Of a stretch of 64,000 nucleotides of DNA, positions 22,676 through 33,212 are shown piece after piece (within the stretch, counting starts at the first letter, position 1; each line of letters opens with the position of its first letter). Made by a program: the position numbers and the translations under genes. Source of the stretch: Tetraselmis striata (lineage: Eukaryota; Chlorophyta; Chlorodendrophyceae; Chlorodendrales; Chlorodendraceae); contig VCJN01002760.1 in NCBI GenBank assembly GCA_006384855.1, positions 1 to 64,000 of the forward strand, written 5' to 3'. Below the pieces are notes generated by a model that saw nothing but the letters and a program-made list of their open reading frames with translations, did no database searches and was not told the DNA's origin.

Positions 22676-23074
22676 CAGTCTGCGGGCAGATGCACTCAGA
22701 ATATAAGGTTAGAGCAGCATTCGCGATTCAAGGCTCGAACAAAACGCACAGCGTAGCTGGTGGTGGCGCCACGCAGGCAGCGGCGGTGGCGCCCGGCTGC
22801 CCTTGTGGTGAATGCGACTCTGGGGGCAACACACCTCGCGAAGACAGCCCCCGCTCCCACCCCCGACGCGCCGTGGGCCGCTGTGAAAGCGCACGGCGGC
22901 GGTCGCTGGCAGCATATCTACAGCTTTTGGTAGAGATGGATGTGGGCAGAGGAGCAGCAGCGCGGCTTGCTGTGTGCTGCTGCCCTTGCTGGTGGCCTTG
23001 ATGATATGACGGCCGAACACATTCGTCCCCAGGAAGCGACCGTTGGACTCCGCGGCGGTCCCGTCCGCCCTCTA

Positions 23075-23194
23075 TAGAGGAGTTCCACAATAAGGTGCCC
23101 GTACATAATTACGGTGTTAAGCATTCGTACCCGTATTTTCGCTACGGAGAACCGCTCCGCCGCAGCCCAGGGCCAGCGCACCGCGCCCGCGCAG
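23075..23194 (+). repeat. Left terminal inverted repeat of the transposon
   Basis: Begins TAGAGGAGTTCCACAATAAG and ends ...CGCGCCCGCGCAG. It matches the right TIR at 119 of 120 positions (T versus G in the CCCGTACATAATT stretch). The nuclease start codon lies 79 bp inside its inner edge. Confidence 0.93.
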
Positions 23195-23273
23195 TTGCGT
23201 TGCTGACCGCCGTCGGCACATCGTCATTCCAACCCTAACCGCACCTGACCGCTCCGTGTTGGCCACCCACGAG

Positions 23274-25699
23274 ATGGGCATCCCAGGTCTCCTTACCCTC
23301 GTTGACCCCATATGCGAGAAGACCAACTTGTATGCACTGGCCCGCGGGAGGCGTTTAGGCATTGACGGTCACGTTTGGATGCACCAGTTGGGCTACCACC
23401 ACGCGCAATCCATTGTCTTGGACAAGGACTACGAGCCGCTCGCCAAGCACTTCATGCAGCAAACACAGTCTGATCTCGGGCGAGGGGTAGACCTTTTGTT
23501 TGTCTTCGATGGAGCACCCACGCCCGCGAAGCGGTCTACAGACTCCGCGCGTCAGGTTAGGCGTGCGAAAGCGTATGCCGCAGTTCAGTACGATGGCGCT
23601 GAAGCCGACCCTAAGATGCTGCGCGCCGCTGTTTCCTTGGGATGGCCGGCTGTCGTGGCAGTGTTATCACAGCTCCGCCGCGCAGGGATCCCCTACATCG
23701 TCGCGCCCTTTGAGGCAGACGCGCAGCTGTCTTTGCTTGCGCGCGACGGGAAGATATGGGCTGCAGTCACAATCGACAGCGACTTCATCATCCACGGCTT
23801 GCCCAGGGTTTTTTTTAAGGTCAACTGGAGGCCAGGCCGTTGTCTTCTGTACTCCAAGGCGGTGCTGCAGGATCCTGACCGGTGGCCAGAACTGCCATCC
23901 AAGTTTAAGCCCCCGCAGCAGCTTTTACCCATCGTGAAGGATGCTGGGCTGCCTGCTATGTTGTGCTTCGGGCTGCTGGACGGCTGTGATTATGGTACCA
24001 AGATAAGGGGTGTCGGTGTGGTGAAAGCCTCGGAAATCCTGGAGGATGTGGTTAAGCAACATGGTGCTGTTGCGCTCCAAGATGTCAGAGGAGCAGTGAC
24101 TCTGATGGCGCAGGAAGTTCTAAAGCACCTCAACAGGCGGGGAGGTAACCCCCCCCCCCCCCCCCCCCCCCTTCCCAAAATGGTAACTCCAGTGCCGAAT
24201 TCACATTGTGGAGTGCTATTTTTTTCTATTCTTTTTTCTTGCCAAGTGCACTTTAACAATTCTGTATCACTATTCCGCATGCTGTGTGCTGTGCAGATTT
24301 TGATGCCGATGCATGGATACCTACTGCACTTAACGCCATTGATGTATTTCAGCACGCGCTGGCGTATAATCCCGAAACGCGCAAAGTGGAGACTGTCGAC
24401 CATATGCCAATCAACGAGGCCATCACGCGCTGGCCCTTCCTCGGCTTCAACATCAATGATTGTGATGCGGAGGGCAGGGCATTGGGCCTCATCACCCCTG
24501 CAGGGGCACCTCAGGAGCTACCTCATGTGAGCAGTATTCGCACTCCAGCCATTGCATGGCAGCTAACAGAAGATATGGTCTTGGGCCCAGAGCTGCGGGA
24601 GCCTTTTCCATTACCAAATGAACATGGTGAGTGGCCGGCTGACTTCCGCCCGACCGTTGCACAACTGCGGCACTGGTGCCGTACCAGGCATGGAATGCCT
24701 TTATTCTCTGGGGCATCTCGCTCCGACCTAGTGAGGCGGGTGAAGGAGCGTCAATTGGTGGAGAAAGAAATGCAGGATAAGGAAGAGCGGGTGCTATTTC
24801 GTGACCCGCATGGCCGCAGTCTCCAGGATCATATTCTGTCCAGTCACCCTGATCATGCATGGCATTTCGCTGAGGCTACTGATGGCGAACGAGAGGAGCT
24901 GCTGCCCACAGAGGGCTGGGTGACTGGCATTCAACAGATTGGGCGCGATGCGCCCACTGTGGATCAGACGCTTTTGCTGTCGCACTGGGAGCACAGATTA
25001 CACCTGCTAAATGGTGGTACGCGTACAATCCTGGACGACGCCTTCTCTCGCGTTGCGGAGATGCAGCACCTGCCTCACTTTGCGTTTCACCCCAATGAGA
25101 ACGCAACCATGCCTCGCACTCGGCATGGAGGGAGTCAGAGGTTGGTCTGCTTCAAGTTTTCAGCCCCAGCCAGCCAGCGTATGGAGACAACCTACCACTT
25201 GTGGGTGGAGTGCAACGTGTCAGCACTTCCAGGCTTGCGCCCTTTCATTTCCCGCATCCTGCGTTGTGGCTGCACATGCCCTCTAAGATCAAGTGCAGAT
25301 TGTGTGCATTTGCTCATGCTTATGTTGGTCATTCTGAACCTGCCGCGCCCATGGGGTGAGCCACCCTGCACCTCTTTGCGATGCGCATGGCTGAATCCTG
25401 GTAACGGCGACACCTACGACGTCACCACCCCCTTGCCTTTCATTCCATTCATGCGCACCAGCTTCACTCCTCAGCGCCTCAGGGACGCAAGTGGGATGGC
25501 GAGGCGGGTGCTGCCCGTTTCAGACAATGCAGGGTGGCGCTACAAGTTCAACCCTGTGCCACTCGCGGACCGCGATGCCGTTCAACATGGCCGCAGCACT
25601 GCAGCACGTGTGGCTGCCAGGGAGGCGCTATGGGAGGAGATGCAGCGTGCCCTAAACGGAGACCGATGTGCAGCCGATGTTGCGTGGCGTGGGCTGTGA
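23274..25699 (+). CDS. EXO1/Rad2-family nuclease fused to SAP-like and SWIM zinc-finger motifs
   Basis: Two exons (23274-24144, 24297-25699) encode about 757 residues. The start is the Met of MGIPGLL, the usual beginning of FEN1/EXO1 proteins; an upstream in-frame Met at 23256 is less likely. The XPG N-region has RLGIDGHVWMHQ and LLFVFDGAPTPAK. The I-region has VAPFEADAQLSLLARDGK and TIDSDFI, carrying the acidic metal ligands, and its wording is closer to EXO1 than FEN1. A helix-hairpin-helix follows (LLDGCDYGTKIRGVGVVKA). After the intron come a SAP-like motif (TVAQLRHWCRTRHGMPLFSG, ASRSDLVRRVKE) and a SWIM finger (CGCTCPLRSSADCVH, the CxCxnCxH pattern). The intron starts GTAACC followed directly by a run of about 21 C. 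Probable role: 5'-end resection during transposition or repair. The frame is intact. Confidence 0.88.
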
Positions 25700-25895
25700 G
25701 CTTGATGTTGTGGCTGCAAACACGTACTTGTGTTGTGTGCATGCAATGCAGGGCAGAGCAACATATGGTAGGCCACATCATAGGCCGGGTGGGACAGGGG
25801 CCCTCACCCATACCCTTCCACAGGGTGGGGGATATGTAATCATCATCCACATTATTTTACGTGTGAGACGGTTCAGAAATAGATATTGCATTACA

Positions 25896-27950
25896 TTAGA
25901 AGTCTGCCTCTGCAGCCTCTTGCTCTGCATCCACCGCACCAGTGGATGCTGAGCTGCAAAGAGGGCGCTGCAGGTTGCACAGATGTCCTACGACATTAAA
26001 GGCCTTCTCTATCATATCTACAGAGTATAGAGACAGTTTCTTACCAGAGAAGGCCCTCCAGTTATGCACGCGGCTGAAATGCCGCTCTACATGGATGCGC
26101 AGGTTAGACTTCTCTCCGTTGCCCTGCCTCTCATCCGCTGTGTAGTGACGCTGCCCCTGCCAACGCCGCGCTGGTGCAACAATGCGTGCACCGCGCGCAA
26201 CAACCAACGCCTCGCACTGGTCAAACCCCTTGTCTGCTGGGATGCAGTCACCCCTCTGCAGGATCTGCAGCCAGTGGGAAACGCGTAATATGTCTGTGTC
26301 TGAGATGCGGCCAGGATATGCTTGAGAGGTACCGCAATAGGCACCCACAGGGAGGACTGCAGCCAACAGCTTGGCTGTGTGGGCTGTTTTGTAATCGGAG
26401 TAACATGTCCGAGCTGCTTTCCTGCTGCATGGCTGCTGCAACCTGAGCTCTGTGCAGTCCAGCACAAACCGGACCAACGCGCCGTACGCCTCCCTCCACT
26501 CAGGATGCACCCGGTCCAACATATCCGCCGTGCTGGGGACGGGGAACTCCGCTTTGAAAAACTGATCAAGGTAAGAAATCCATGTCGGGAAAATGCGGGT
26601 GAGGCACGACACCTTGATTCATGACCACGCACTGATGACGCGGGTCCCCAGCCCAGTGCGTAGCTTCACCAGAGTGACCAGCAAAGCATTCTGCGTAGTG
26701 AAGGTCCGCTGTTCCGGTTTCCCGACTGACTCGCGTTGTGCGGTGCCATTAGCCTCCGCCTCCATGCGCTGCATGCTCTGCTTGCCGTTCCAGTAGCGCA
26801 GCCGGTCCGCCACTCCCTCGCAGTTCACCCATTCAAAGAATTTCTGCAGAGACTGGGCAGTTGGAAACCCAACAATGTGATTGATGCAAGCATTCCAGGC
26901 AGAACCTTCCTTCATCACATTCTCCCATGTGAGCCGGTCCACCAGTCCATCCAGCATGCCGTCAATCTCCGCATTTTTCCTCTCCAGCTCCTTAGCCAGG
27001 TTAGCTATCACATTGCCACATGTGTGCTGAGCAGCGCCAAGCTGCGCCTGCACGTGCTCAAGCTGCTCCATCAGCACCTCCTTCTCCCTCGCCGCCTGCC
27101 CAAGCTTCTCCCGCAGCCTCTCCGCCTCTATTTTTGCTGTTGAGTAAAGATTCTTGTTGTCCGCCAATTGTTCCTCCAACAGCTTAATTCTCGACCGCAT
27201 GTGGGAAACCACCAGGGAGTCCATCTCTGATGCACCTGACCGAGGCCGAGGAGCAGGCGGTTGCTGCATGGGCTCATTTAAACCGCCACGTGGCAGCGGC
27301 GAGCCCCAACGAGCCGGGGCACTAGGCGGCAGCCTAGGTGAGGGGGGGATGTTCTCCTGCTCCCTAATGCTCGGAGACCTTGGCCTCACTCTAGAGAGGA
27401 CAGAGGACGTAGCTGCTCGCTGTTGGCTGCTTGTGCTTATGCTCCTGAGCGGTGACCGAAACGCTGCCCGCGGACCTGCCGGCGTCGACGGCTGCACACC
27501 AGTGGAGCCTACTGCGGCAGCCATGCCAGCTCCACGGGAGAGAGGGCGCTGACGCACGGGGGTAGCAGCGCTGACGGGCGGCGGCCGCGGCGCTGCCCGT
27601 CGCGCGCAGTTTTGGTCAACTGCATCCTTGAACGGCAGAGGGGTTGCACCGGGCTTCAACGCCTTACCCACCGCGCCACCTTTTCTCTTGATGTCCCTTT
27701 TGTCGCTGTCCGCGAAGTGGGAGGTGTGTACCTTGTAGCTCCTAGGGTTCTTGAGCACCTTGTCGCGGTAAGTTGGGTCATTGAAGACGAGGATGTCGAC
27801 GACCTTCCGGTAGTGGTCTGGGTCACGCGCGAGCGTGTCCATGCCATGCGCATTCTTGGTGACCGGTTTGCGACAGTTCGGGTGGTTGCAGACGCAGTAT
27901 TCCCCGCGTGCATCTTTCGGGGTGGGTAGCGGAGTGTTTTGCGTCGACAT
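25896..27950 (-). CDS. THAP-like and DDE_4 (PIF/Harbinger-IS5) transposase with one in-frame TGA
   Basis: Read from the Met at 27950, one frame runs to 25896 interrupted by a single TGA at 26619-26621. The N-terminus has a THAP-like zinc motif (YCVCNHPNCRKPV, VHTSHFADSD, then ALKPGATPLPF, close to the usual THAP end). It is followed by a Pro/Arg/Ser-rich linker and a coiled coil (around LGQAAREKEVLMEQLEHVQA). A helix-turn-helix spans the stop (LVTLVKLRTGLG ... VSCLTRIFPTWI). The DDE_4 catalytic domain has VLDCTELRLQQP, YSDYKTAHTAKLLAAVLPVG, GDCIPADKGFDQ and IHVERHFSRVHNW, giving D, D and E. No splice pair that would remove the TGA was seen. It may be a recent nonsense change or be read through. 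The start codon lies 86 bp inside the right TIR. Confidence 0.85.
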
Positions 27951-28036
27951 GATGTGGGTATGAGAGGTAGGAGATGACGATGTGGTGACTGGCGACAAGA
28001 TGTCTGAGCAATGTGGGAGCGACCGAGTCAACAATT

Positions 28037-28156
28037 CTGCGCGGGCGCGGTGCGCTGGCCCTGGGCTGCGGCGGAGCGGTTCTCCGTAGCGAAAATACGG
28101 GTACGAATGCTTAACACCGTAATTCTGTACGGGCACCTTATTGTGGAACTCCTCTA
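28037..28156 (-). repeat. Right terminal inverted repeat of the transposon
   Basis: Inverse of 23075-23194 with one difference. It ends CCTTATTGTGGAACTCCTCTA, followed by TA. The transposase gene reads leftward out of it. Confidence 0.93.
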
Positions 28157-30040
28157 TACTGCTGCTCGAAACTCGTGCTGCTTATGGTTTCGGAGCTCCT
28201 CCCATCCTCGCGAATCCACCACCGGGTACAGGCGGGGCAGTATACAGGTACACGTATTTGGTACCTATACCCACTGCTGATGCAGTTGTCAGCGCGCCAC
28301 TGCATCCCCAGCAGCAGCACACCCAGCATCCTTTAGGCTTTTCCTATTTGATTTCTTAGTTTAGCTGCCACCCCTGCACGCGCCCCCGCGACACCCCCCC
28401 CCCCCCCCCCCCCCCGGCCCCCCCCCAACCCCCTGTTATTTTGCGGCTTGCGCACTGTTAGGGAAGTCCAGCCCTGTGTAAAGTACTGATGACATGGGAC
28501 ATTTAAGCAGGTTTCCCTCTGTTAATGCCTCCTGCGCATTGCTGCAAGTGCTATAGGATTGCAGTGCAATGAGAACAGACCATCTAGAGTGCCAAACATG
28601 TAAACCACAAATTGCAGGTTGCTGAGGCTACGCCCCTGACGCTCCCGGCCTCACATCGTACCGTCTACTTGTCGCTCGCTGCTCGCTGTCACTGTTCACA
28701 GGCTGTCACTCTGCTGCTCGCTGTCACTGCTCTCTCGCTGTCACCGTCACTCGCTATCGCTTTCACTCGCTGTCACTCAGTCCCCCGTTCAACAACTTCT
28801 GCTCCATCTGCATCCGGTCAGGGGTCGGGGCAATCACGGCAGACTTGCCGAGGGGGGCATCAAGCAGCGGCAGGCAACGTTGGCCATGGATGGCAATCAT
28901 AGGCATGGATGGCGAAATATGCTGCATGTCATTTATGCCGCCGCTCCGCCACCGTCGCAGCTCTCAGCAGGCGCTGCTTTGATGGTGTCAATTGAAAAGA
29001 GCGGGAGGCAATGGTTGCTGCATGGCACGATTTGGCAAGTGTCTGTCAAGTTGTCCTGTTGATTCATCACCCAGTGGCCCAACCGTTGTAGAAACATGCA
29101 TTCACGCGCAATCCAACCCTATGTGTGCTGCTGGTGCTGCTTTTGGGCAAGTCAATTGATGTGTGAAACCATACTTACGTGGTAAGGTGTACGTGGTCTC
29201 AACGGCACGCCCGGCGGGCGGGCGGTTATAGTGCTTGTACCTGTACTGCGCGAAGCAGATGCGCTACTTATATATATATATGTATATGTATATATATACT
29301 CATATGTATATACCGCGCTACCTAGGTCTACTCATCATAGTATGACAGTAGTCACCCGGGGAAGGATAGCTGGCGGTGCTGCGAAGGGGCGTGATGACGG
29401 GATGCTTCTCGTTGGCATATCGCATTATGGGTATTTAGCGCTTAGGTATTCCCATTGAAGGGCGGCATATCATAAATGCGGTACAGTAGGAAGCCCAGGG
29501 TGTTACCCGTGTGCTGTGAGCTTATAGCCAGTCGACATACCTGTAGCAGTCGTCAGTTTGGATAACAGGAATACAACGGCAGCCCGTGGAGTTACTGGCC
29601 TTGGCCCTGAGCGTGGTCTCTGATGAGCAAAAAACAATGTCGGGGATTTTTTGGTACACATTAATTCGCAGTACAGCTAAGGTAGCGCTGTCATGGCAGT
29701 GCTCGGGTCTGGTGCTTCTCCGCGCTGTTAAGGGACATCTTGCTCCAGTAGCCACACAGCACAGGATTGATAGCTGTGTCGGAACAGGCGGATGCCTGCG
29801 AGTCCAATAACGTGTGAAGATTCCCCAGTGTATGACTTGCTGATCACATCGAAAAGGGTGGCACATGGCAACGATCAATCGGAGACGGCTGCAGGAGAGG
29901 GCCATTTCTCAGGAACACGCCCACCACGAGTGTGTGGCATTTCCGTCATGCATGGTCGGGTCTCCCAGTCCTCCGGTGCAGCTGTCCCAATCTGGAGGCA
30001 GCTGTAGTGGCTGTCGTGGACGTATCACCAACATCCGCGC
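28157..30040. other. Intergenic region right of the transposon
   Basis: It contains a C-rich run (28396-28430), a CTCGCTGTCACT minisatellite (about 28668-28790) and a TATATATG microsatellite (29268-29330). The few open frames have no protein-like character. No gene supported. Confidence 0.5.
28668..28790 (+). repeat. GCTCGCTGTCACT minisatellite
   Basis: Imperfect units of CTCGCTGTCACTG (variants GTCACTCTGCTG, CTATCGCTTTCA) are repeated about nine times. Unit boundaries drift, suggesting repeated slippage. Confidence 0.6.
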
Positions 30041-30590
30041 CTAGCGCCAGGATAGGGCCGGGCTCAGCAGCCATCGGGCCCAGTCCAACGCGATGTTCTT
30101 CAGACGCATGATGATGCCCATCATCTGGAAGACTTTGGTGGCGGCCGCGGCGTGCCACACTGTGTCCACGCCCCGGGTCATGAGATGGAAGAAGGCGGCC
30201 ACCGCAGCAGCGTCCACCACTGCCCCTAGCCCCAGCGCGGCGTCCAGGGCCGCCGCCTCCTCGCGCCGCCCCTCCACACTGCGTGGACTTGGAGGACGCG
30301 AGGCCAAAGGCTGCCAGCTCCGCTTGGCACTGGTGCGAAGTGGGTGAATTGGGGGCAGGCGGCGGAGGGCGGCACAGTCAGAGCTAAGCTTGCAGGTCCA
30401 CTGCAGCTTTGGCGAAAAATACTCACACTGCGGGTTCATTAATAATTTAGAAAAGCTATGGGGCTGCATTGCCTACTGAAGGTTCTGGATGGGGATGTTG
30501 ATGGAGTGCTTAGGGGGGGGGGGGGGGGGGCTGAGGCATGGCAAGGCGGCGTCTCACCAGCTCACCGCCGAAGCTGATCAGCTCCGACAT
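30041..30590 (-). CDS. Small hydrophobic protein of unknown function
   Basis: A clear coding stretch on the minus strand (about 30330-30041) reads AAALDAALGLGAVVDAAAVA, AFFHLMTRGVDTVWHAAAAT, KVFQMMGIIMRLKNIALDWA and ends at a stop at 30041. A plausible first exon begins with the Met at 30590 (MSELISFGG, donor near 30560). A C run on the coding strand (30511-30530) follows shortly, as in many introns here. The exact join is unresolved, and this could be the 3' part of the neighbouring minus-strand gene. Amphipathic, possibly membrane-associated. Not recognised. Confidence 0.42.
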
Positions 30591-30881
30591 TGCGCCTGCC
30601 GCGTATCAGCCAGGGGAGGGGCGCGTCAGCTAGCATGACACAGGACTCCAACTCACGAGCGCCAGGTAAGGAGTGGAGGACGGGCATGTCGCCCTTGCGT
30701 ATAGGAATTTGAAAAGAAGACAGCTTTTAAGCCATGTTTATAGTATTAGCTTGCCAACCCTACTGTCAACGGCATCACAGACAGCGTGATAGTGGCTATG
30801 GATAGATAATAGATAATCGACAGGAGGTGGGTGGGTGGCGGGGGGGGGGGGGGGGGGGGGGCGCTCACTGTGCCCCGTGGA

Positions 30882-32288
30882 TCAGAAGTCGCAGTTGAGG
30901 CCCTCAGCGGTTTTGCCCGCCACCACTTCCACCTGACGCCGCATGAAGAGGTTCTTCACCTGACTGCACAGCCGCGCACAGGGTGCGGGTTGAGCCAGGC
31001 CGATGAGGACAACGGCATGCCAGTGAGCCCCACACAGGCGCAGCGCTGGAGTAATGTAGAACACACCCATCTCGCGCATCCAGTCACACAGCGCCTTCGG
31101 GTTGGTGGACTGCGCACAGAGTGGGACAACAGCGCTTTCCAGCTGAGCGTACGCAGCCTTGGGCTCCCCCGGCGAGATGTTCCTCCAAATGTTGGAAACG
31201 CCGTCCTTCACACCATCCTGCCGAGGCAGCAGCCGCAGCGCAAAACGCGTCAGCACTCCAGGACCTTTACAAGCCTATGGCCTCTGCCAGCGTGGAACCG
31301 GCAATGCCACCCAGGGGCGATTTTTTGTCGGGGGAGAAGAATTGGGGAAGGGCTCTACACCCCACCTTGGCCAGAACAAATGGGCACCAGATGTTGTCGT
31401 CCTGTGCATTGACGTGCACGAAGAGCTCGGACAGTTGGCGGCGCGGTGGGGAGACCTCGTCGAGGCTCACGCTGGCGGGGTCCCAGTCGCCCTGAAGCCC
31501 CGCCATGTCAAAGAATACGGCCGCTTGCAGGGCCTGCGAAGGCGCGGAGGGATCGGGCCGGAATATTGGACATCATGAGAAAGGCCCTTCGGGATGGGAT
31601 GGGCGACATTGTAGGTCCGCACACTCCCGTGCACAGGACGAAGTGATCAGGAACGCCATGCTGGTGGCGTGGGCACATTTATATATATATGAAGTGTAAG
31701 AATACACAGATACTTTATAAATATATGCTGTAGGTGGGAATTTCAGAAAACAATTTCGAATTCTTCATCTGTTCTTGTCTCGCTACTGGTACTCGTTATG
31801 GCTCGCCCACAATCCTTGCGTAGTGCTCCAGGACCTACCCATAATAAATCCGTGGAGTGCAGTGGGGGGGGGGGGGGGGGGGGGGGCTTACCGTGGCGCT
31901 GAGCTCCTCCAGCCCCGCCACCGCGCGCAGGCTCTCCACCGGCCGCCCGGGTGCGCCAGCAGCCGAGCGTCACGCGCAGCAGCTGGTTGGCCACGGCGTG
32001 CACCGTCGCTCGCACCCCGACAGGCAGGGTCGCACCAGCGGCGGAGGCGCTGCCGGCGCCGTGCGCTTTGTCGAACAGCGGCGAGAAGTCGTAGTCCTAC
32101 TTGTCGGCTCGGAAGCACACGCCCGCCAGACCAGAGCAGGCGTCGCAGCCGGGGAAGGCGGCGCCGGCCTCCGCGCAGATGGCGAGCGAGACGGTCGCTA
32201 GCAGGAACTCGCCACAGTGGGCAGCCGCCGCACGTTGACGGCCGATGGCGGCCCGAAGCTTGGCGGTACGGCTGCCTGCGGGAGCCAT
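30882..32288 (-). CDS. Multi-exon protein of unknown function, possibly decayed
   Basis: Protein-like minus-strand exons are: 32288 to about 31890 (MAPAGSRTAKLRAA, CGEFLLATVSLAICAEAGAA, DYDFSPLFDKAHGAG, ESLRAVAGLEELSAT); about 31535-31370 (FFDMAGLQGDWDPASVSLDE, FVHVNAQDDNIWCPFVLAK); about 31215-31030 (DGVKDGVSNIWRNISPGEPK, WMREMGVFYITPALRL); and about 30965-30882 (VKNLFMRRQVEVVAGKTAEG, stop). The first exon contains an in-frame TAG near 32100 (after CFRADK) and a change of best frame near 31970. This is therefore either a pseudogene or a misread or differently spliced first exon. A C run follows the GTAAGC donor at about 31890. No family recognised. Confidence 0.42.
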
Positions 32289-33212
32289 GTCGCCCACAAG
32301 GAGCCTGTACGATCGCGGCCCCGTCTGGGCGCTTATTGCGCGTACTGTACTCGGAAGTCGGCAATTAATTTGCAGTATGGGGCCGAGCAGCAGGAGGAGA
32401 GGTGCCTGCTGAGAGAGGCCCCTGCTGCGTCACTTTTTTGCGCATTTGCAGCAGGTAGGGGCGACTAATTACTGCGGGTAGCCGATGCCACCACTGTGGG
32501 AGACGAGCTGGTGGGACCGGCGCTTGCCTGGGGTAGCCTCTGCTTCGGCGGATATGTCGGGGCTTGGCCGCCAGTCGCTGCGTCCAGATTATTATGTCGT
32601 CGCGGTGCGGGGACGAAGTGCTGAGCGGGCGGAGGTTGATATTTAACATGGACACTCGTCGTAGGAGCGCAATCAGCAGCATCATACGATAATCCTGGAA
32701 CCTCAACATTTTCGCGACCACATTAAATTACATCCATACTCGCTGTACTCGTACCGCCAGGTAGCTTTGTAGCTACTCTTTTGCTACGCGTAAATCCTTA
32801 TATAGATTGTCCTCAGAAATTAACACCTATCTCCATGGCGACTGTTTGTTCTCCCGGCCTTTTCATTCCGAAGATGTACCTGTAGACGCGGCGGATGTTC
32901 TCCCGCCCGCCTACGACCACGCCTACAGCCCGTAGGGCGCTGGCGCGGGCACTCGTATCACAACGCAACAACACACAACCGGCGGCACTTCTCCGCTTCG
33001 CTGAGCAGGAGCAGCGACGTGATTTATCAGGTATGGCAGCTTCGCACGCAGGTCAGCCACCACCGCGCCCGCCGGGGAGGCTGCGGCACCAGGCTGGCTG
33101 TCGAACGGGCCGGTCAGGACAGTCAACGAGTCAACGCGCAGTTGACTTCACGTTACGCCACCACCTTGACGCCCGCTGCCGGCTTGCCCCTGACGATGAC
33201 AGGAGGAGCACG
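32289..33212. other. Divergent intergenic region between unknown gene and BRCT gene
   Basis: It separates the minus-strand gene starting at 32288 from the BRCT gene starting at 33213. It probably holds both promoters. An Arg/Ala-rich plus-strand frame from 32895 could be an upstream exon of the BRCT gene but cannot be confirmed. Confidence 0.4.

Larger units (their letters stand above)
23075..28156. mobile_element. ISL2EU-like DNA transposon carrying an EXO1-type nuclease gene
   Basis: The element is 5082 bp, bounded by 120-bp terminal inverted repeats (23075-23194 and 28037-28156) that differ at one position. TA dinucleotides flank both outer ends (23073-23074 and 28157-28158), compatible with a 2-bp target duplication. 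Two convergent genes fill it: a plus-strand nuclease-SAP-SWIM gene (23274-25699) and a minus-strand THAP/DDE_4 transposase gene (27950-25896). Their ends are 196 bp apart. The near-identical TIRs imply recent transposition. Known ISL2EU elements (PIF/Harbinger-IS5 superfamily) carry a THAP-DDE transposase plus a YqaJ nuclease; here the second gene has an EXO1/Rad2-family nuclease instead. Naming it ISL2EU-like rests on that shared two-gene logic. Confidence 0.9.

Noticed and set aside
22690-23001. Plus-strand frame between the YidD gene and the transposon
   Set aside because: Cys/Ala/Arg-rich composition without splice support; more likely 5' flanking sequence of the YidD gene.
28655-28800. 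Possible CRISPR-like array
   Set aside because: The CTCGCTGTCACT units have no unique spacers of constant length; it is an ordinary minisatellite in a eukaryotic genome.
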